Shown here piece by piece: positions 44,613 through 54,196 of a DNA stretch of 64,000 bases (its first letter is position 1; each line of letters begins with the position of its first letter). The translations under genes were made by a program, and so were the position numbers. The notes beneath the pieces are model-generated. The model did no database searches. It was not told the DNA's origin and saw only the letters and a list, made by a program, of their open reading frames with translations. The stretch comes from Bacteroidota bacterium (GTDB taxonomy: Bacteria > Bacteroidota > Bacteroidia > 2-12-FULL-35-15), in assembly GCA_017303895.1 (NCBI GenBank), contig JAFLBF010000007.1, forward strand, positions 62,001-126,000, written 5' to 3'.

Positions 44613-46115
44613 TTATGGCAATTTCATTCTTACTGGATGTAGTTTTCCAACACTTCCTTTGCTCAAAAAGAAAAATTCTTTTTCGTTCACGGGTACAAAA
44701 GCATTTGGACATAGATAAACTACTCCTTTTTTCCCTCCAACATTCGTGTCGATCATTGCAAATGTTTTCCCTTTACTGCCATCAAATGAAAAGAATTGAA
44801 TCACAGGGATCTTAATGCTAGCTAAGCCGGGACCGACTACTTTATGCTCTTGCCCATCATATTTGTACTGATAACCATTGTAAACAAGCATTAATTGATC
44901 TCCTACCTGGCTAACAGCTACAGAGTTAGCAATTCCACTGTCTTCAATGGACTTATTGTCTTTTTCTAATGTGTTGTCTGTGATCAGTTTTCCACTTTCA
45001 TCTAAAATAGTTACATAAATATCACGGGTAACAAATTCTCTGTTGTAAATGGGAAAACCTTTTGAATCTTTTTGTTCGGTTGCAAGATTATTTTCTAATC
45101 GATCTTCTCCAACGAGAAATGTACTTCCTTTAATTAATTGAACTTTAACAATATTTAAATTGTTTCTCGTTTTATCGAATGCCGTTGTTGTATTAACTTT
45201 GATATCACTTGTGCTCCCTGAAATTCTTGTGTAGAAGACTCCTTTGAAACCTGTGCCACCAAATACTACTTTCCCATCTTCTGTATAATATCCTACAACG
45301 ATCAGGTCATTACTATTTTCTTCGATCGTAGTAGAAAAATTCACAATTTTTTTAGGATCAGTCATCTGGATCAGGTTTTCTTTAACTTTATTTCCTTTGT
45401 CGCTGATCTGATAAGATGTATAAAAGTCTGCATTTTTAGGCCCCTCAACTTTTTTAATAATGTATGCTATTCCGGAATTACTTACTGATACCTGGTTGCT
45501 TGGACCTCTTTTGGAATCATATACTAATTCTAATTCTTTTGTCCAGGATAAATTTAAAGAATTGTCATATATGCTTACTGCAAATTTTTCTTTGGTTTCT
45601 TTTATGAAAGGATATTCAGAAAGGACAACAAAACTTTTCCCATCCGCAGCAGCATTAATTATAAAGTTGCCTGAATTCACTGCTTTTTCAGCAGGGATGA
45701 ATGCAATCTCTTTCCCTGAAGAGGAAACGATCCCTTTTTCATTTACATCATGGGCATACAAAAAACATTTTTTTTCATCTTTTTTAAAGACCGAACGAAA
45801 CAGATACATCCGGTCAGTTAGCGCAGCGAATCCTTCGAATATTGCTATTTCGTTTGGCTCATGTGGTGTTGGAATATCTTGAGAACATAAATACGAGTCG
45901 TTCGGATCAGAAAATCCTTCTAAGTGCAAAAGCATCCCTTCCGACATTTTAAACTTTTTGAATAAGACATAGTTGTTATTCTTTATTCTAAATGTTATTA
46001 TTTCAGGATTCTCTGAAGCAGACATGGTTCTTTCTGAACCAATTGTGAAATTTATATTTTGTGCAGTTGTTATGAATGGTAACAGGAGCAGAAGCCAAAA
46101 AAAAGTTTTTTTCAT
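44613..46115 (-). CDS. Secreted beta-rich protein, function unknown
   Basis: The 500-residue protein starts with a signal peptide (MKKTFFWLLLLLPFITTAQ); an upstream ATG at 46139 overlaps the TauE gene and is rejected. The body alternates short beta strands with patterns such as GFAALTDRMYLFRSVFKKDEKKCFLYAHD and YVTILDESGKLITD, suggestive of a beta-propeller. There is no sorting domain or catalytic motif. It is probably co-transcribed with the M20 gene. Not recognised. Confidence 0.75.
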   Translation of the reverse strand: MKKTFFWLLLLLPFITTAQNINFTIGSERTMSASENPEIITFRIKNNNYVLFKKFKMSEGMLLHLEGFSDPNDSYLCSQDIPTPHEPNEIAIFEGFAALTDRMYLFRSVFKKDEKKCFLYAHDVNEKGIVSSSGKEIAFIPAEKAVNSGNFIINAAADGKSFVVLSEYPFIKETKEKFAVSIYDNSLNLSWTKELELVYDSKRGPSNQVSVSNSGIAYIIKKVEGPKNADFYTSYQISDKGNKVKENLIQMTDPKKIVNFSTTIEENSNDLIVVGYYTEDGKVVFGGTGFKGVFYTRISGSTSDIKVNTTTAFDKTRNNLNIVKVQLIKGSTFLVGEDRLENNLATEQKDSKGFPIYNREFVTRDIYVTILDESGKLITDNTLEKDNKSIEDSGIANSVAVSQVGDQLMLVYNGYQYKYDGQEHKVVGPGLASIKIPVIQFFSFDGSKGKTFAMIDTNVGGKKGVVYLCPNAFVPVNEKEFFFLSKGSVGKLHPVRMKLP

Positions 46116-46128
46116 GTTTATAGTTATT

Positions 46129-46491
46129 TTATTTTCCAAAGATCATTTTTAATGAAAGCAAAAGGATGATCACACCAAATACTTTTTTTAATGTTGTTTG
46201 ATCAATTGCGATAGAGATCTTAGAACCAAAATAACTGCCGATCACAAATGTGCTGGCCATTATCAGTGCTGTTTTCCATTCCACATGTCCTGCTTGATAA
46301 TAGTTGTACACACCAAGAATTCCAATGGGCATTAAGAACATGAATAGAACCGTTCCTTGTGCTTGGTGTTGGGAATAACCCAAAAAGTAAACCAAAGCAG
46401 GAACAATGATGATGCCACCACCAATACCCACCATGCCACTTAATAACCCTGCTATCACTCCGAGAGCGAGCAGAATAAAAATTGTATTCAT
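46129..46491 (-). CDS. Half-size TauE/SafE-family membrane protein
   Basis: The 120-residue protein has four hydrophobic segments and the TauE signature GLLSGMVGIGGGIIIVPALVYFLG. Full members have about 250 residues with two such halves, so this single half must dimerise, or it is a stand-alone N-terminal module. The ATG at 46491 is used; an upstream TTG at 46512 overlaps poorly with the family start. Proposed substrates of the family are sulfite or organosulfonates; none is implied here. Lies 23 bases after the barrel gene. Confidence 0.8.
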   Translation of the reverse strand: MNTIFILLALGVIAGLLSGMVGIGGGIIIVPALVYFLGYSQHQAQGTVLFMFLMPIGILGVYNYYQAGHVEWKTALIMASTFVIGSYFGSKISIAIDQTTLKKVFGVIILLLSLKMIFGK

Positions 46492-46514
46492 ATGAAGAGG
46501 AGATTTTTTCAATG

Positions 46515-49500
46515 TTAGAAATCCAGACTAAGTGAAAGATGCCAAATAGGTTTCAGGATAATACCATCTTGTACACCCCACGCTCTGTCTAGGCGGATAA
46601 AATAGCCGAACAAACGACTTCTGATACCAAGTCCATAACCACCCACGATCGGATTGTGTTGTGTTTTTAGAATGATCAGCAATGGTGGATTGTCAACATA
46701 AGTTGTGTTTAAGGCATTTTTGTCCGAGTATGGATCCGGACCGGTCCATGCTGTTCCAACATCACCGAAAGTAATGATCTGGAAATTGTTGACAAAATCG
46801 GAGCGGATCGGACGCTTGTATAAATATTTGAAGATCGGGAAGCGGATCTCACTATTGATCACAGCATACGAATTTCCATTGCGAGCATTTTGATAAAAGC
46901 CACGCATATTGGTAACCAAAGTTTGATAGGCATAATTTTGATCACGTGCGATATTGGTACTGTTGTCGAATTTAGGAATAAACCAATTGTCAACCCCGCC
47001 TAAATAATAGATCAGTTTTTGATTTCCAAAAGATGTTCCGGCAGAGATCCTGTTTGCCCAGATCAGGTCGCGATGAAGTTTTTTGTAATATCTCCAGTCC
47101 ATCCCTAATACAAAGAAATCTGTTTTCTCTTTGTCGATCTGTCTGTAATATTCTCCAAATACTTTTCCTCTTAATCCATTGTAAAGATTCAATCCTTTTT
47201 TGATCGTATTGTCAAATACATATTCCACTTTTACAGTTCCCCAATTTTCGTAGGTGTTCGGTTTCTTCAAATTGTTGTAGTCGGTAGAGGTATAAATCGT
47301 TCTGTCATTGCGGTAAGCAACACTTGCTCTCACACTTGCTACTTCATTGAATGGAAATTTTAAAATATAACGGGCATCATGTGTATGTACTTTTACAAGT
47401 GAATAGCTATCGCTGATGTTTAATAATGATTGACGATGAAGCACAAGTTGTTTGTCCACATTTTTCATTCTGTCCTCATAGCTCAAATAATATTCATTGC
47501 TATTCATATCGCCTGAAAAGCGCATCCCGCCTGAAATACGGTAGTTCTCGAATAGATCACTAATGCCAATTTTAAAGAAAGCATTGATGCCGGGATTCAA
47601 ATAGATCGGACTTCCACCACCGGTGAATTTTTGGTAGGTAGCATTCAAGAAATTGTTGTCAAGCTGTGTAACAACATAATCAACCGAATAGTTGGTTTCG
47701 TAGTTTCTTTGTCTTGCTAAAACAAATTCTTCATCTACTGCTGTTGCAGCAGAATCGGTAGGTGTGATCTGTTTTTCCGCAGTGTTGCTTTTTGTGTCAG
47801 CTTTCTTTTGTTCGTTCTCAAAAGTGTAGTTATTGATATCCACTTCCGATGGATCTTTTTTCTTCTCTTTATCATCTACACTAATTACGATCTTCACATT
47901 TTCTGCTTTCGGTGTAGCATACAATGCTTTGTCTTTCGCTTCCTGTTCAACTTGTTCTTTGTAGTCTAACCGATTTCTGTAATCACGATACGATGTGTTC
48001 TTTAAGTTGAGAGGTGTTAGTGCTTTTGCATCAGCTAAAGGTTGAACCAGCATTTTGTATTTGCCGTTTTCAAAGATCACTTCCGTTAGTTTGTTTGCTT
48101 TTACATTCACATCCTGCTCAAGAATACTTCTGGAGTAATTGCTGATAGGGAAGGAAGTTGCAACAGTTTTGTAATGTGCTGCAGTATCCACATAGGCAAT
48201 AACACTGTCGAAACGTGCCAGGTATCTGTTTCTGATCCCGTTCTTGTCGCTCAAATACGTAATGTGTTCCTTGTCGTAATCGGAAGGGAATGTTTCATCA
48301 ATGTAAGGGGTGTTGGTAACACGGATCAATAATTTTGATTTGCTGATGTTATCAAAAGCAAATACATCTTTTTTCTTTTGAGGATTTTCAAATTTTTTTT
48401 TGCTGTCAAAAGAAAGCGTATCGCCTGGTCTGTTGGATGTAAAGACGATCTTTTTAGAATTGTTTGCAAAACGAGGATTCAGATCATCATAAATATCTTT
48501 GGTGATCTGTTCATATCCGTTGGAGGCTGTGGTGAAAACAAAAATGTCGCTTTGTCCTTTTTGTACTCCCGACATCACAAATAATTTTCCATCCTCATTA
48601 TAGGAATAGTCGAGTATCTTTTCAAATCCAAAAATGTTGCGCTCGGTCAAGTCTTTTGTTTCCAACTCGTATGTTGCCATCACAAAGTATTCCTTACGTT
48701 CAATAATATAAGAGAATAATTTTCCACTCGGATGCCATGCAAGCAATGGGAAAGAATAGTCATTGATCCGGTCGATCTTGGAGCCTGATTTTAAAATGCG
48801 TTTCGCTTTGTTCGTCTGGAAGTTATACAACCAGATCTTGTATTGTCCCATCTCATTGGTGGTGTAAATGGCATAATTACCATCCGGACTAACTTTCACC
48901 TGGCTGTAAACACGTGTCGATTTTATTTTAGAAAGGATCGGTTTTTCAGAAGGTGTTTTTTGTGTGGTATCTTTTGAGTTGTATTTTGAAATATAGGATT
49001 CAACACATTCGGCCCATAAATTCTTTATAGAGATACCCATCACAAAAACGGTAGAGTTGTCGATGTTCCTGCTCACCTTCGACATATAGAGAATGTTGGA
49101 GATAACTGCTTCGCCATAATTATCAGCTACATGTTTCCAGAAAGCATGACCGGCAATAACAGCATCATTTCCTTCCAGGCGGTTTAAATTTTTGTAGCGG
49201 TTGTTTAAGATCCCATCTTTCACTCTGTTGTCGAGGTCAGAGCTCCAGTCGTTGGCTACATAATCGATCAAACCTTTGGTGTACCATTCAGGAAGATTCA
49301 GCAAGGTGTTGTTCTTTACCATTTCGCGAACATTCCCACCATACATCATTTGTTCAATAAGTACTTGTGCAACACCACTTCTGATCTGTGCATCCAGCTT
49401 GGCATGATCACCTTCAAAGTAGAGCATCACTTTCGATCCTGCAATGCGGGTAACACCACCGGTATTGTATTGTTCATCGGTCAATAAACCAATATTGCTT

Positions 49501-49823
49501 TGTTTAAAATCGGATTGTTTGTTGAATACAATGAATTGGATCTTTCCATCAATGGAATAGTCGAATAGCTTTTCTACATATTGCATTTCCTTTTTGGCCG
49601 CTTTGGAAACGTAATTGGCAATTTCTTTTCCTTGTTCATAGAAATACACATCATAGCGTTCGTAGCCATAATAGGTCCAAAAGAATGTTTTGTATTTTAC
49701 CCTGTTCTTTCCGAAATCGGTTTGTGAGCCACTGTAAAATTGTGCTTTTGAAAATGAGAAATTCAAAAACAAAACAAGGCAAAGTAAAAAACGGAGTATA
49801 TATGTTGTTGACGGTTTATTCAT
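46515..49823 (-). CDS. TolB-like propeller fused to outer-membrane barrel
   Basis: The 1102-residue protein has a signal peptide (about 1-28), an N-terminal region like a gluzincin/peptidase-MA domain without its HExxH (LLNLPEWYTKGLIDYVANDWSSD), WD40-like TolB repeats (about 290-560, with NYAIYTTNEMGQYKIWLYN and NSKKIVFTSNRPGD) and a C-terminal barrel (about 740-1102, BamA/TamA-like strands, RSRLFGYFIRLDRAWGV). It is probably an outer-membrane protein with a periplasmic propeller. A SD-like AAAGGA precedes the ATG. Role unknown. Confidence 0.85.
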   Translation of the reverse strand: MNKPSTTYILRFLLCLVLFLNFSFSKAQFYSGSQTDFGKNRVKYKTFFWTYYGYERYDVYFYEQGKEIANYVSKAAKKEMQYVEKLFDYSIDGKIQFIVFNKQSDFKQSNIGLLTDEQYNTGGVTRIAGSKVMLYFEGDHAKLDAQIRSGVAQVLIEQMMYGGNVREMVKNNTLLNLPEWYTKGLIDYVANDWSSDLDNRVKDGILNNRYKNLNRLEGNDAVIAGHAFWKHVADNYGEAVISNILYMSKVSRNIDNSTVFVMGISIKNLWAECVESYISKYNSKDTTQKTPSEKPILSKIKSTRVYSQVKVSPDGNYAIYTTNEMGQYKIWLYNFQTNKAKRILKSGSKIDRINDYSFPLLAWHPSGKLFSYIIERKEYFVMATYELETKDLTERNIFGFEKILDYSYNEDGKLFVMSGVQKGQSDIFVFTTASNGYEQITKDIYDDLNPRFANNSKKIVFTSNRPGDTLSFDSKKKFENPQKKKDVFAFDNISKSKLLIRVTNTPYIDETFPSDYDKEHITYLSDKNGIRNRYLARFDSVIAYVDTAAHYKTVATSFPISNYSRSILEQDVNVKANKLTEVIFENGKYKMLVQPLADAKALTPLNLKNTSYRDYRNRLDYKEQVEQEAKDKALYATPKAENVKIVISVDDKEKKKDPSEVDINNYTFENEQKKADTKSNTAEKQITPTDSAATAVDEEFVLARQRNYETNYSVDYVVTQLDNNFLNATYQKFTGGGSPIYLNPGINAFFKIGISDLFENYRISGGMRFSGDMNSNEYYLSYEDRMKNVDKQLVLHRQSLLNISDSYSLVKVHTHDARYILKFPFNEVASVRASVAYRNDRTIYTSTDYNNLKKPNTYENWGTVKVEYVFDNTIKKGLNLYNGLRGKVFGEYYRQIDKEKTDFFVLGMDWRYYKKLHRDLIWANRISAGTSFGNQKLIYYLGGVDNWFIPKFDNSTNIARDQNYAYQTLVTNMRGFYQNARNGNSYAVINSEIRFPIFKYLYKRPIRSDFVNNFQIITFGDVGTAWTGPDPYSDKNALNTTYVDNPPLLIILKTQHNPIVGGYGLGIRSRLFGYFIRLDRAWGVQDGIILKPIWHLSLSLDF

Positions 49824-49885
49824 TCCTTTATTTAATGTTGCTAAAATACAAATAAATGCCAGTAATCACAAGCGTTTTATTTGTG

Positions 49886-50941
49886 TTATTTTCTGTCTTC
49901 CAGATACTGATCGATCAATCGGGGAACGGCAAAATTGCTGATTTTATTCCATGGGATCAGTATTTCATTCTCTCCGGTCCATTTTTTTAATGGTTCAGCA
50001 CTATCTATTTCCCAAAAACGGGCATAGATCTTTTGGTGACTGAGGATATGTTTGTATGTTTTGCTAACGTTCCTGATCTTGAATTTAGTATTCCCGATTA
50101 ACTTTTTCCACTCTTTTGACTTCAGGAAGGTGTGTTCATCCCATTCTTTTTCGCTTTCGATCAATGGAAAATCATGCAGGTTGATCCAGATGTCCTTTTC
50201 TGTCCGTTTCCGGATAATGGTGTTGTTCTTATTTGTTAGAACAATATAATTGAAATAACGATCCCTTGTTTTTGTTTTTTTGCTTTTGACCGGCAAGGCA
50301 TCTACTTTCTTTTTCTCAAACGCGTAACACATGCTTTGCAGAGGACAATGGATACAATCGGGGTTCACCGGCTTGCATTGCAATGCGCCAAATTCCATGA
50401 TCGCCTGATTGTGCAGTGCGGGTTCCTTTTTATTTAAAAGTGTTACGGCCAGCTCTTTGAATTCCTTTTTGCCTTGTGTGCTATCGATCGGGGTAGAAAT
50501 ACCAAAAACACGTGCTAGCACACGATACACATTCCCATCTACCACCGCATGGGGTTTGTTGAAAGCGAAGGAGGCAATGGCAGCTGCTGTATATTCACCT
50601 ATTCCTTTCAGTTGAAGGATGGCTTCATAACTATCAGGGAATTGTCCTTTATGCTCCGATTGAACGATCTGAGCGGTTGTATGGAGGTTACGGGCTCTGG
50701 AATAGTAACCCAATCCTTGCCACAGTTTCATTACCTTTTCATTGTCGGCTTTGGCCAAATGTGTAACGGTTGGAAACTCGCTGGCGAACTTCAGGTAATA
50801 ACTCATCCCTTGATCCACCCTTGTTTGCTGTAAAATAATCTCCGATAACCATATATAGTAAGGATCCTGCGTGTTTCGCCAGGGTAGATCTCTTTTATTT
50901 TGCAGATACCAGGTAATTATTTTGGCTGAAAATGCCTTCAT
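49886..50941 (-). CDS. mutY: A/G-specific adenine glycosylase
   Basis: The 351-residue DNA repair enzyme removes A mispaired with 8-oxoG. Visible: catalytic Glu in WLSEIILQQTRVDQGMSYY, the helix-hairpin-helix LKGIGEYTAAAIASFAF, catalytic Asp in VVDGNVYRVLARVFG, and the 4Fe-4S cysteines CKPVNPDCIHCPLQSMC with spacing 6-2-5. A C-terminal NUDIX-like domain (about 230-350) reads 8-oxoG. It is divergent from the HU gene. Confidence 0.96.
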   Translation of the reverse strand: MKAFSAKIITWYLQNKRDLPWRNTQDPYYIWLSEIILQQTRVDQGMSYYLKFASEFPTVTHLAKADNEKVMKLWQGLGYYSRARNLHTTAQIVQSEHKGQFPDSYEAILQLKGIGEYTAAAIASFAFNKPHAVVDGNVYRVLARVFGISTPIDSTQGKKEFKELAVTLLNKKEPALHNQAIMEFGALQCKPVNPDCIHCPLQSMCYAFEKKKVDALPVKSKKTKTRDRYFNYIVLTNKNNTIIRKRTEKDIWINLHDFPLIESEKEWDEHTFLKSKEWKKLIGNTKFKIRNVSKTYKHILSHQKIYARFWEIDSAEPLKKWTGENEILIPWNKISNFAVPRLIDQYLEDRK

Positions 50942-51018
50942 ATATGGGTTTGAATCAGTTTTTAAGGGTTTGGAAAGTCAAAATTACAATTAAAATTTTT
51001 GTTTGACGATTTAAATAC

Positions 51019-51026
51019 TATCTTTG
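51019..51026 (+). promoter_or_regulatory. -7 box of the HU gene
   Basis: TATCTTTG matches TAnnTTTG exactly; T-rich TTTTTG ends 17 bases upstream (51001). The 5' leader would be about 54 bases. Confidence 0.6.
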
Positions 51027-51084
51027 CAGCCCTAAATTAAATTTTATTGAACTAATTATTTGATTTTAAATAGATTATAGAAGT

Positions 51085-51384
51085 ATGACAAAGGCAGACA
51101 TTATCAACGAAATCGCAGAAAAAACAGGCATAGAGAAAGTAGCAGTTCAGGCAACTGTAGAAGCTTTCATGAAATCAGTTAGAAACTCAATGGTAGCAGG
51201 AGAGAATGTTTATTTGAGAGGTTTCGGAAGTTTTATCGTGAAAAAACGTGCTGAAAAAACAGGACGTAATATTTCTAAGAATACAACGATCATTATCCCT
51301 GCTCATTATATTCCGGCATTTAAACCGGCTAAAACGTTTTCTGAAAAAGTAAAGAAAAACGTTAAGAAAGAAGTAGCAGCATAA
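51085..51384 (+). CDS. HU/IHF-family DNA-binding protein
   Basis: The 99-residue histone-like protein starts MTKADIINEIAEKTGIEK, with the arm region NVYLRGFGSFIVKKRAEKTGRNISKNTTIIIPAHYIPAFKPAKTF. The PA(H)YIPAFKPAK tip matches the DNA-bending Pro loop. It packages the chromosome and is likely highly expressed from the promoter above. The tail KKNVKKEVAA is basic. Confidence 0.95.
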   Translation: MTKADIINEIAEKTGIEKVAVQATVEAFMKSVRNSMVAGENVYLRGFGSFIVKKRAEKTGRNISKNTTIIIPAHYIPAFKPAKTFSEKVKKNVKKEVAA

Positions 51385-51428
51385 TTGAATTAACCGGCTG
51401 AATTTTTCAGTCGCTTATTATATATAAA

Positions 51429-52259
51429 ATGAAGTCTGTAAACAAAATACAAATTGCTGTAATTGCAGGCGCATTGATATTAGTCGTTCTTTTATTATTT
51501 GCAAACACCAAACTTCCTCTTAAAAAGGAAGAAGCAGAAACACATGCTCCGGGAGAACATCAGGAGATGAGCATCGCTGATATGGTAGAAGGGTTGAAAG
51601 CTGCTTTGCCGGAGGCTGAAAAGCAAGAGGTGAAAAAGCTGGAAGAGGCTACGGTTTCTTCACCTGATAAAAAGCATGCCTTTGAAGATCTGATCAATTT
51701 TTTTGATAATGTCCGTCAACCTGTCCTGGCCGCCTACTACATGGAAAAAGCAGCAATCGCTTCACCAATTGATAGTAACTGGACCTATGCAGGAGCACGT
51801 TATTATTCAGCAATACAGTTCAGCAAACCGGTGGATCATCCGGTATTGTACAAAAAAGCAATTGAGTGTTTTGAGAAAACATTGCAGATCAATCCGAAGA
51901 ACATTGATGCACGTATCAGCTTAGCTGCATGCTATGTCGAAGGTTCTGCTGATCCGATGAAAGGGATCACCATGTTAAAAGAGATCGAGAAAACCGATTC
52001 TAATAATGTGAACCTGCAATTGAATTTTGCTTTTTTCTCTGAACGTTCCGGACAGTGGAATAAAGCCATTGCCCGTTTTGAAAAGGTGTTAAAGATCCAG
52101 CCTGATTTCATTGAAGCTTATTTGCACATTGCTGATGCGTATGAGCAACAGGGAGAGAAGAAAAAAGCGATCGAATATTTAGAAAAATACAAAGCTGCTG
52201 TGGATGATGTTACCATCAAAACAGAAGTTCAGGATTATATAAATAAATTATCCCAATAG
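51429..52259 (+). CDS. Membrane-anchored TPR protein
   Basis: The 276-residue protein has an N-terminal membrane span (IQIAVIAGALILVVLLLFA), a charged linker and four TPR units (about residues 95-260, for example WNKAIARFEKVLKIQPDFIEAYLHIADAYEQQG). The TPR side lies outside the cytoplasm if the basic N-terminus stays inside. The family often accompanies HU and the RNase G gene in Bacteroidota, as here. It is probably a scaffold; partners are unknown. Confidence 0.85.
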   Translation: MKSVNKIQIAVIAGALILVVLLLFANTKLPLKKEEAETHAPGEHQEMSIADMVEGLKAALPEAEKQEVKKLEEATVSSPDKKHAFEDLINFFDNVRQPVLAAYYMEKAAIASPIDSNWTYAGARYYSAIQFSKPVDHPVLYKKAIECFEKTLQINPKNIDARISLAACYVEGSADPMKGITMLKEIEKTDSNNVNLQLNFAFFSERSGQWNKAIARFEKVLKIQPDFIEAYLHIADAYEQQGEKKKAIEYLEKYKAAVDDVTIKTEVQDYINKLSQ

Positions 52260-52307
52260 GGAAAGAGACAATAAAATAAAGTATTAAACATTTAAAACCA
52301 TTTAGCT

Positions 52308-52397
52308 ATGCCAAGCGGTAAAAAAAGAAAAAGACATAAAATGGCTACTCACAAACGTAAAAAACGTTTGAGAAAAAACAGACATAAGAAAAAATAA
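52308..52397 (+). CDS. AURKAIP1/COX24-domain small basic protein (mS38-like)
   Basis: A 29-residue peptide, starting MPSGKKRKRHKMATHKRK and almost all Lys/Arg/His, matches the Bacteroidota COX24-type protein related to the mitochondrial ribosomal protein mS38. It is too short for ordinary gene callers. It lies 48 bases after the TPR gene and opens the gap before the RNase G gene. A role as ribosomal protein is inferred from family. Confidence 0.85.
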   Translation: MPSGKKRKRHKMATHKRKKRLRKNRHKKK

Positions 52398-52422
52398 TCC
52401 TGTTTAGCAGGTTATAATTCAG

Positions 52423-52579
52423 CGTGCGCTGTCAAGATTCTTTTATGCAGAATGGAGTGTAAAACTCTATTCTGCTATTTAACGCACGTATGTTTGTATT
52501 CTTTCCGGCAAAGCCGGACAATGCTATTACATCATTAAAAACGTATCCGCAGATTCCGGAAAACGGAGTACTGGGATAC
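52423..52579 (+). other. Structured leader of the RNase G gene
   Basis: Three stem-loops lie in a row: an outer stem CGTGCG/CGCACG (52423-52428, 52483-52488) enclosing a 12-bp hairpin (52447-52458 with 52464-52475, one G-T pair); CCGGC-AAA-GCCGG (52505-52517); and GTATCC/GGATAC (52543-52548, 52574-52579) enclosing TCCG/CGGA (52555-52558, 52564-52567). The last ends 26 bases before the RNase gene. This resembles the hairpin-rich leader through which RNase E controls its own mRNA in E. coli; the analogy is inference. Confidence 0.55.
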
Positions 52580-52609
52580 TTGTATTTATTTAAAAAACTG
52601 AACGATTGA
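52490..52609 (+). CDS. Candidate 39-residue leader ORF overlapping the RNase G start
   Basis: ATG at 52490 opens a frame beginning MFVFFPAKPDNAITSL and ending TGA at 52607-52609, which overlaps the TTG start of the RNase G gene (52606-52608). Codon choice looks ordinary for the genome. It spans the second and third leader hairpins, so translating ribosomes would unfold them. No Shine-Dalgarno, no homology recognised; may be chance. Confidence 0.35.
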   Translation: MFVFFPAKPDNAITSLKTYPQIPENGVLGYLYLFKKLND

Positions 52610-54162
52610 ATAACGAATTAATTATAGATTCAACTCCATCGGAAGTAGTTATTGCCTTATTAAATGATAAGCGCTTAGTTGAGCTTCATCGTGAACGTAA
52701 CAATAATAACTTTTCGGTAGGCGATATCTATCTGGGTCGCGTTAAAAAAGTGATGCCGGGTTTGAATGCCGCCTTTGTAGATGTAGGATATGAAAAAGAT
52801 GCCTTCCTGCACTACCTGGATCTGGGTCCGCAAGCCAATACCTTTAATAAGTATACCAAACTGGTTCAAACCGGAAAACAATCTACTTCTAACTTAATGT
52901 ATTTTAAGAATGAAGCTGATATCGAAAAAGACGGAAAGATCGGTAATGTTTTAAATGCCAACCAGCAAATACTTATTCAGATCGCCAAAGAGCCGATCTC
53001 CACAAAAGGTCCACGCATCACCACAGAAATTTCATTAGCAGGGCGATACTTAGTATTGATCCCTTTTGCCGATAAGATCTCTGTTTCACAAAAAATAAAA
53101 ACTACGGATGAGAAAAATCGTTTGAAACGATTGATACAAAGTATCAAACCAAAGAATTTTGGTGTGATCATCCGTACAGTAGCCGAAGGTAAAAGTGTTG
53201 CCGAACTGGATGCCGATCTGAATGATCTGGTAAACAAATGGAACACCTGTTACGAAGCATTAAAAACAGCTCAGCCTCCTTTTAAAGTATTGGGTGAGAT
53301 CGATCGTACCTCTGCTATGTTGCGCGATCTGTTAAATGCAAGTTTTAATAGCATTCATGTGAATGATGCGGCCATGTTTGAAGAGGTGAAGAACTATCTT
53401 CATACCATTGCTCCTGAGAAAGAAAAGATCGTAAAGCTATACAAAGGCACAGTTCCTATCTTCGATAACTTTGGTGTGGATCGTCAGATCAAAGCGCTGT
53501 TTGGAAAAACTGTGACCATGAAAAGTGGTGGTTATTTGATCGTAGAACATACCGAAGCATTGCACGTAATTGATGTGAACAGCGGTAATCGTGCGAAATC
53601 AGATAACAATCAGGAAACAAATGCGCTGGAAGTAAATCTGGAAGCAGCTGTGGAAGTAGCACGCCAATTGCGTTTGCGCGATATGGGTGGTATTATTGTT
53701 GTTGATTTTATCGACTTACACAATGCAGAGAATCGTAAAATGCTTTACGATAAGATGAAGGAAGAGATGTCGAAAGACCGTGCAAAACACAACATTCTTC
53801 CTCCAAGTAAATTTGGTTTAGTGCAGATCACCCGTCAGCGTGTTCGTCCGGAAATGAATGTAGTAACAGTAGAAAAATGTCCTGCATGTGGTGGTAGTGG
53901 AGAAGTACAGGCAAGTATCCTGTTGGTAGATCAGATCGAAAACAACTTGCGTTATATTTTAAAAGAACAAAATGAATCAGGTGTTACACTGTGTGTTCAC
54001 CCATATTTGGAAGCATACTTAACAAAAGGATTCTTCTTTAATTCGATCAGACGTAAATGGTCAAAGAAATTTGGAAAGTCGATCAAGATCCGTCCGGTTT
54101 CTTCGTATCACTTTTTGGAATACCGCTTTTTGAATAAAAGCGAGGATGAAATTAAGATCTAA
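52606..54162 (+). CDS. rng: Ribonuclease G/E family endoribonuclease
   Basis: The 518-residue protein has the S1-like RNA-binding domain (about 35-130, VGDIYLGRVKKVMPGLNAAFVDVGYEKDAFLH), metal Asp in HVIDVNSGNRA and VVDFIDLHN, and the zinc-link CPACGGSG. It lacks the C-terminal degradosome scaffold of RNase E, so it is the short RNase G form, used in rRNA maturation and mRNA decay. The start is TTG; upstream ATGs are out of frame. Confidence 0.93.
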   Translation: MNNELIIDSTPSEVVIALLNDKRLVELHRERNNNNFSVGDIYLGRVKKVMPGLNAAFVDVGYEKDAFLHYLDLGPQANTFNKYTKLVQTGKQSTSNLMYFKNEADIEKDGKIGNVLNANQQILIQIAKEPISTKGPRITTEISLAGRYLVLIPFADKISVSQKIKTTDEKNRLKRLIQSIKPKNFGVIIRTVAEGKSVAELDADLNDLVNKWNTCYEALKTAQPPFKVLGEIDRTSAMLRDLLNASFNSIHVNDAAMFEEVKNYLHTIAPEKEKIVKLYKGTVPIFDNFGVDRQIKALFGKTVTMKSGGYLIVEHTEALHVIDVNSGNRAKSDNNQETNALEVNLEAAVEVARQLRLRDMGGIIVVDFIDLHNAENRKMLYDKMKEEMSKDRAKHNILPPSKFGLVQITRQRVRPEMNVVTVEKCPACGGSGEVQASILLVDQIENNLRYILKEQNESGVTLCVHPYLEAYLTKGFFFNSIRRKWSKKFGKSIKIRPVSSYHFLEYRFLNKSEDEIKI

Positions 54163-54166
54163 TAAA

Positions 54167-54196
54167 AAAAGCCTGATCCGTGGATCAGGCTTTTTT
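54167..54196. terminator. Bidirectional terminator between RNase G and LD-carboxypeptidase genes
   Basis: AAAAGCCTGATCC (54167-54179) pairs with GGATCAGGCTTTT (54182-54194) with A and T runs on its two flanks. Confidence 0.9.

Noticed and set aside
45460-45882. 140-codon plus-strand frame
   Set aside because: Antisense shadow of the secreted unknown gene 44613-46115, which has a signal peptide and long frame.
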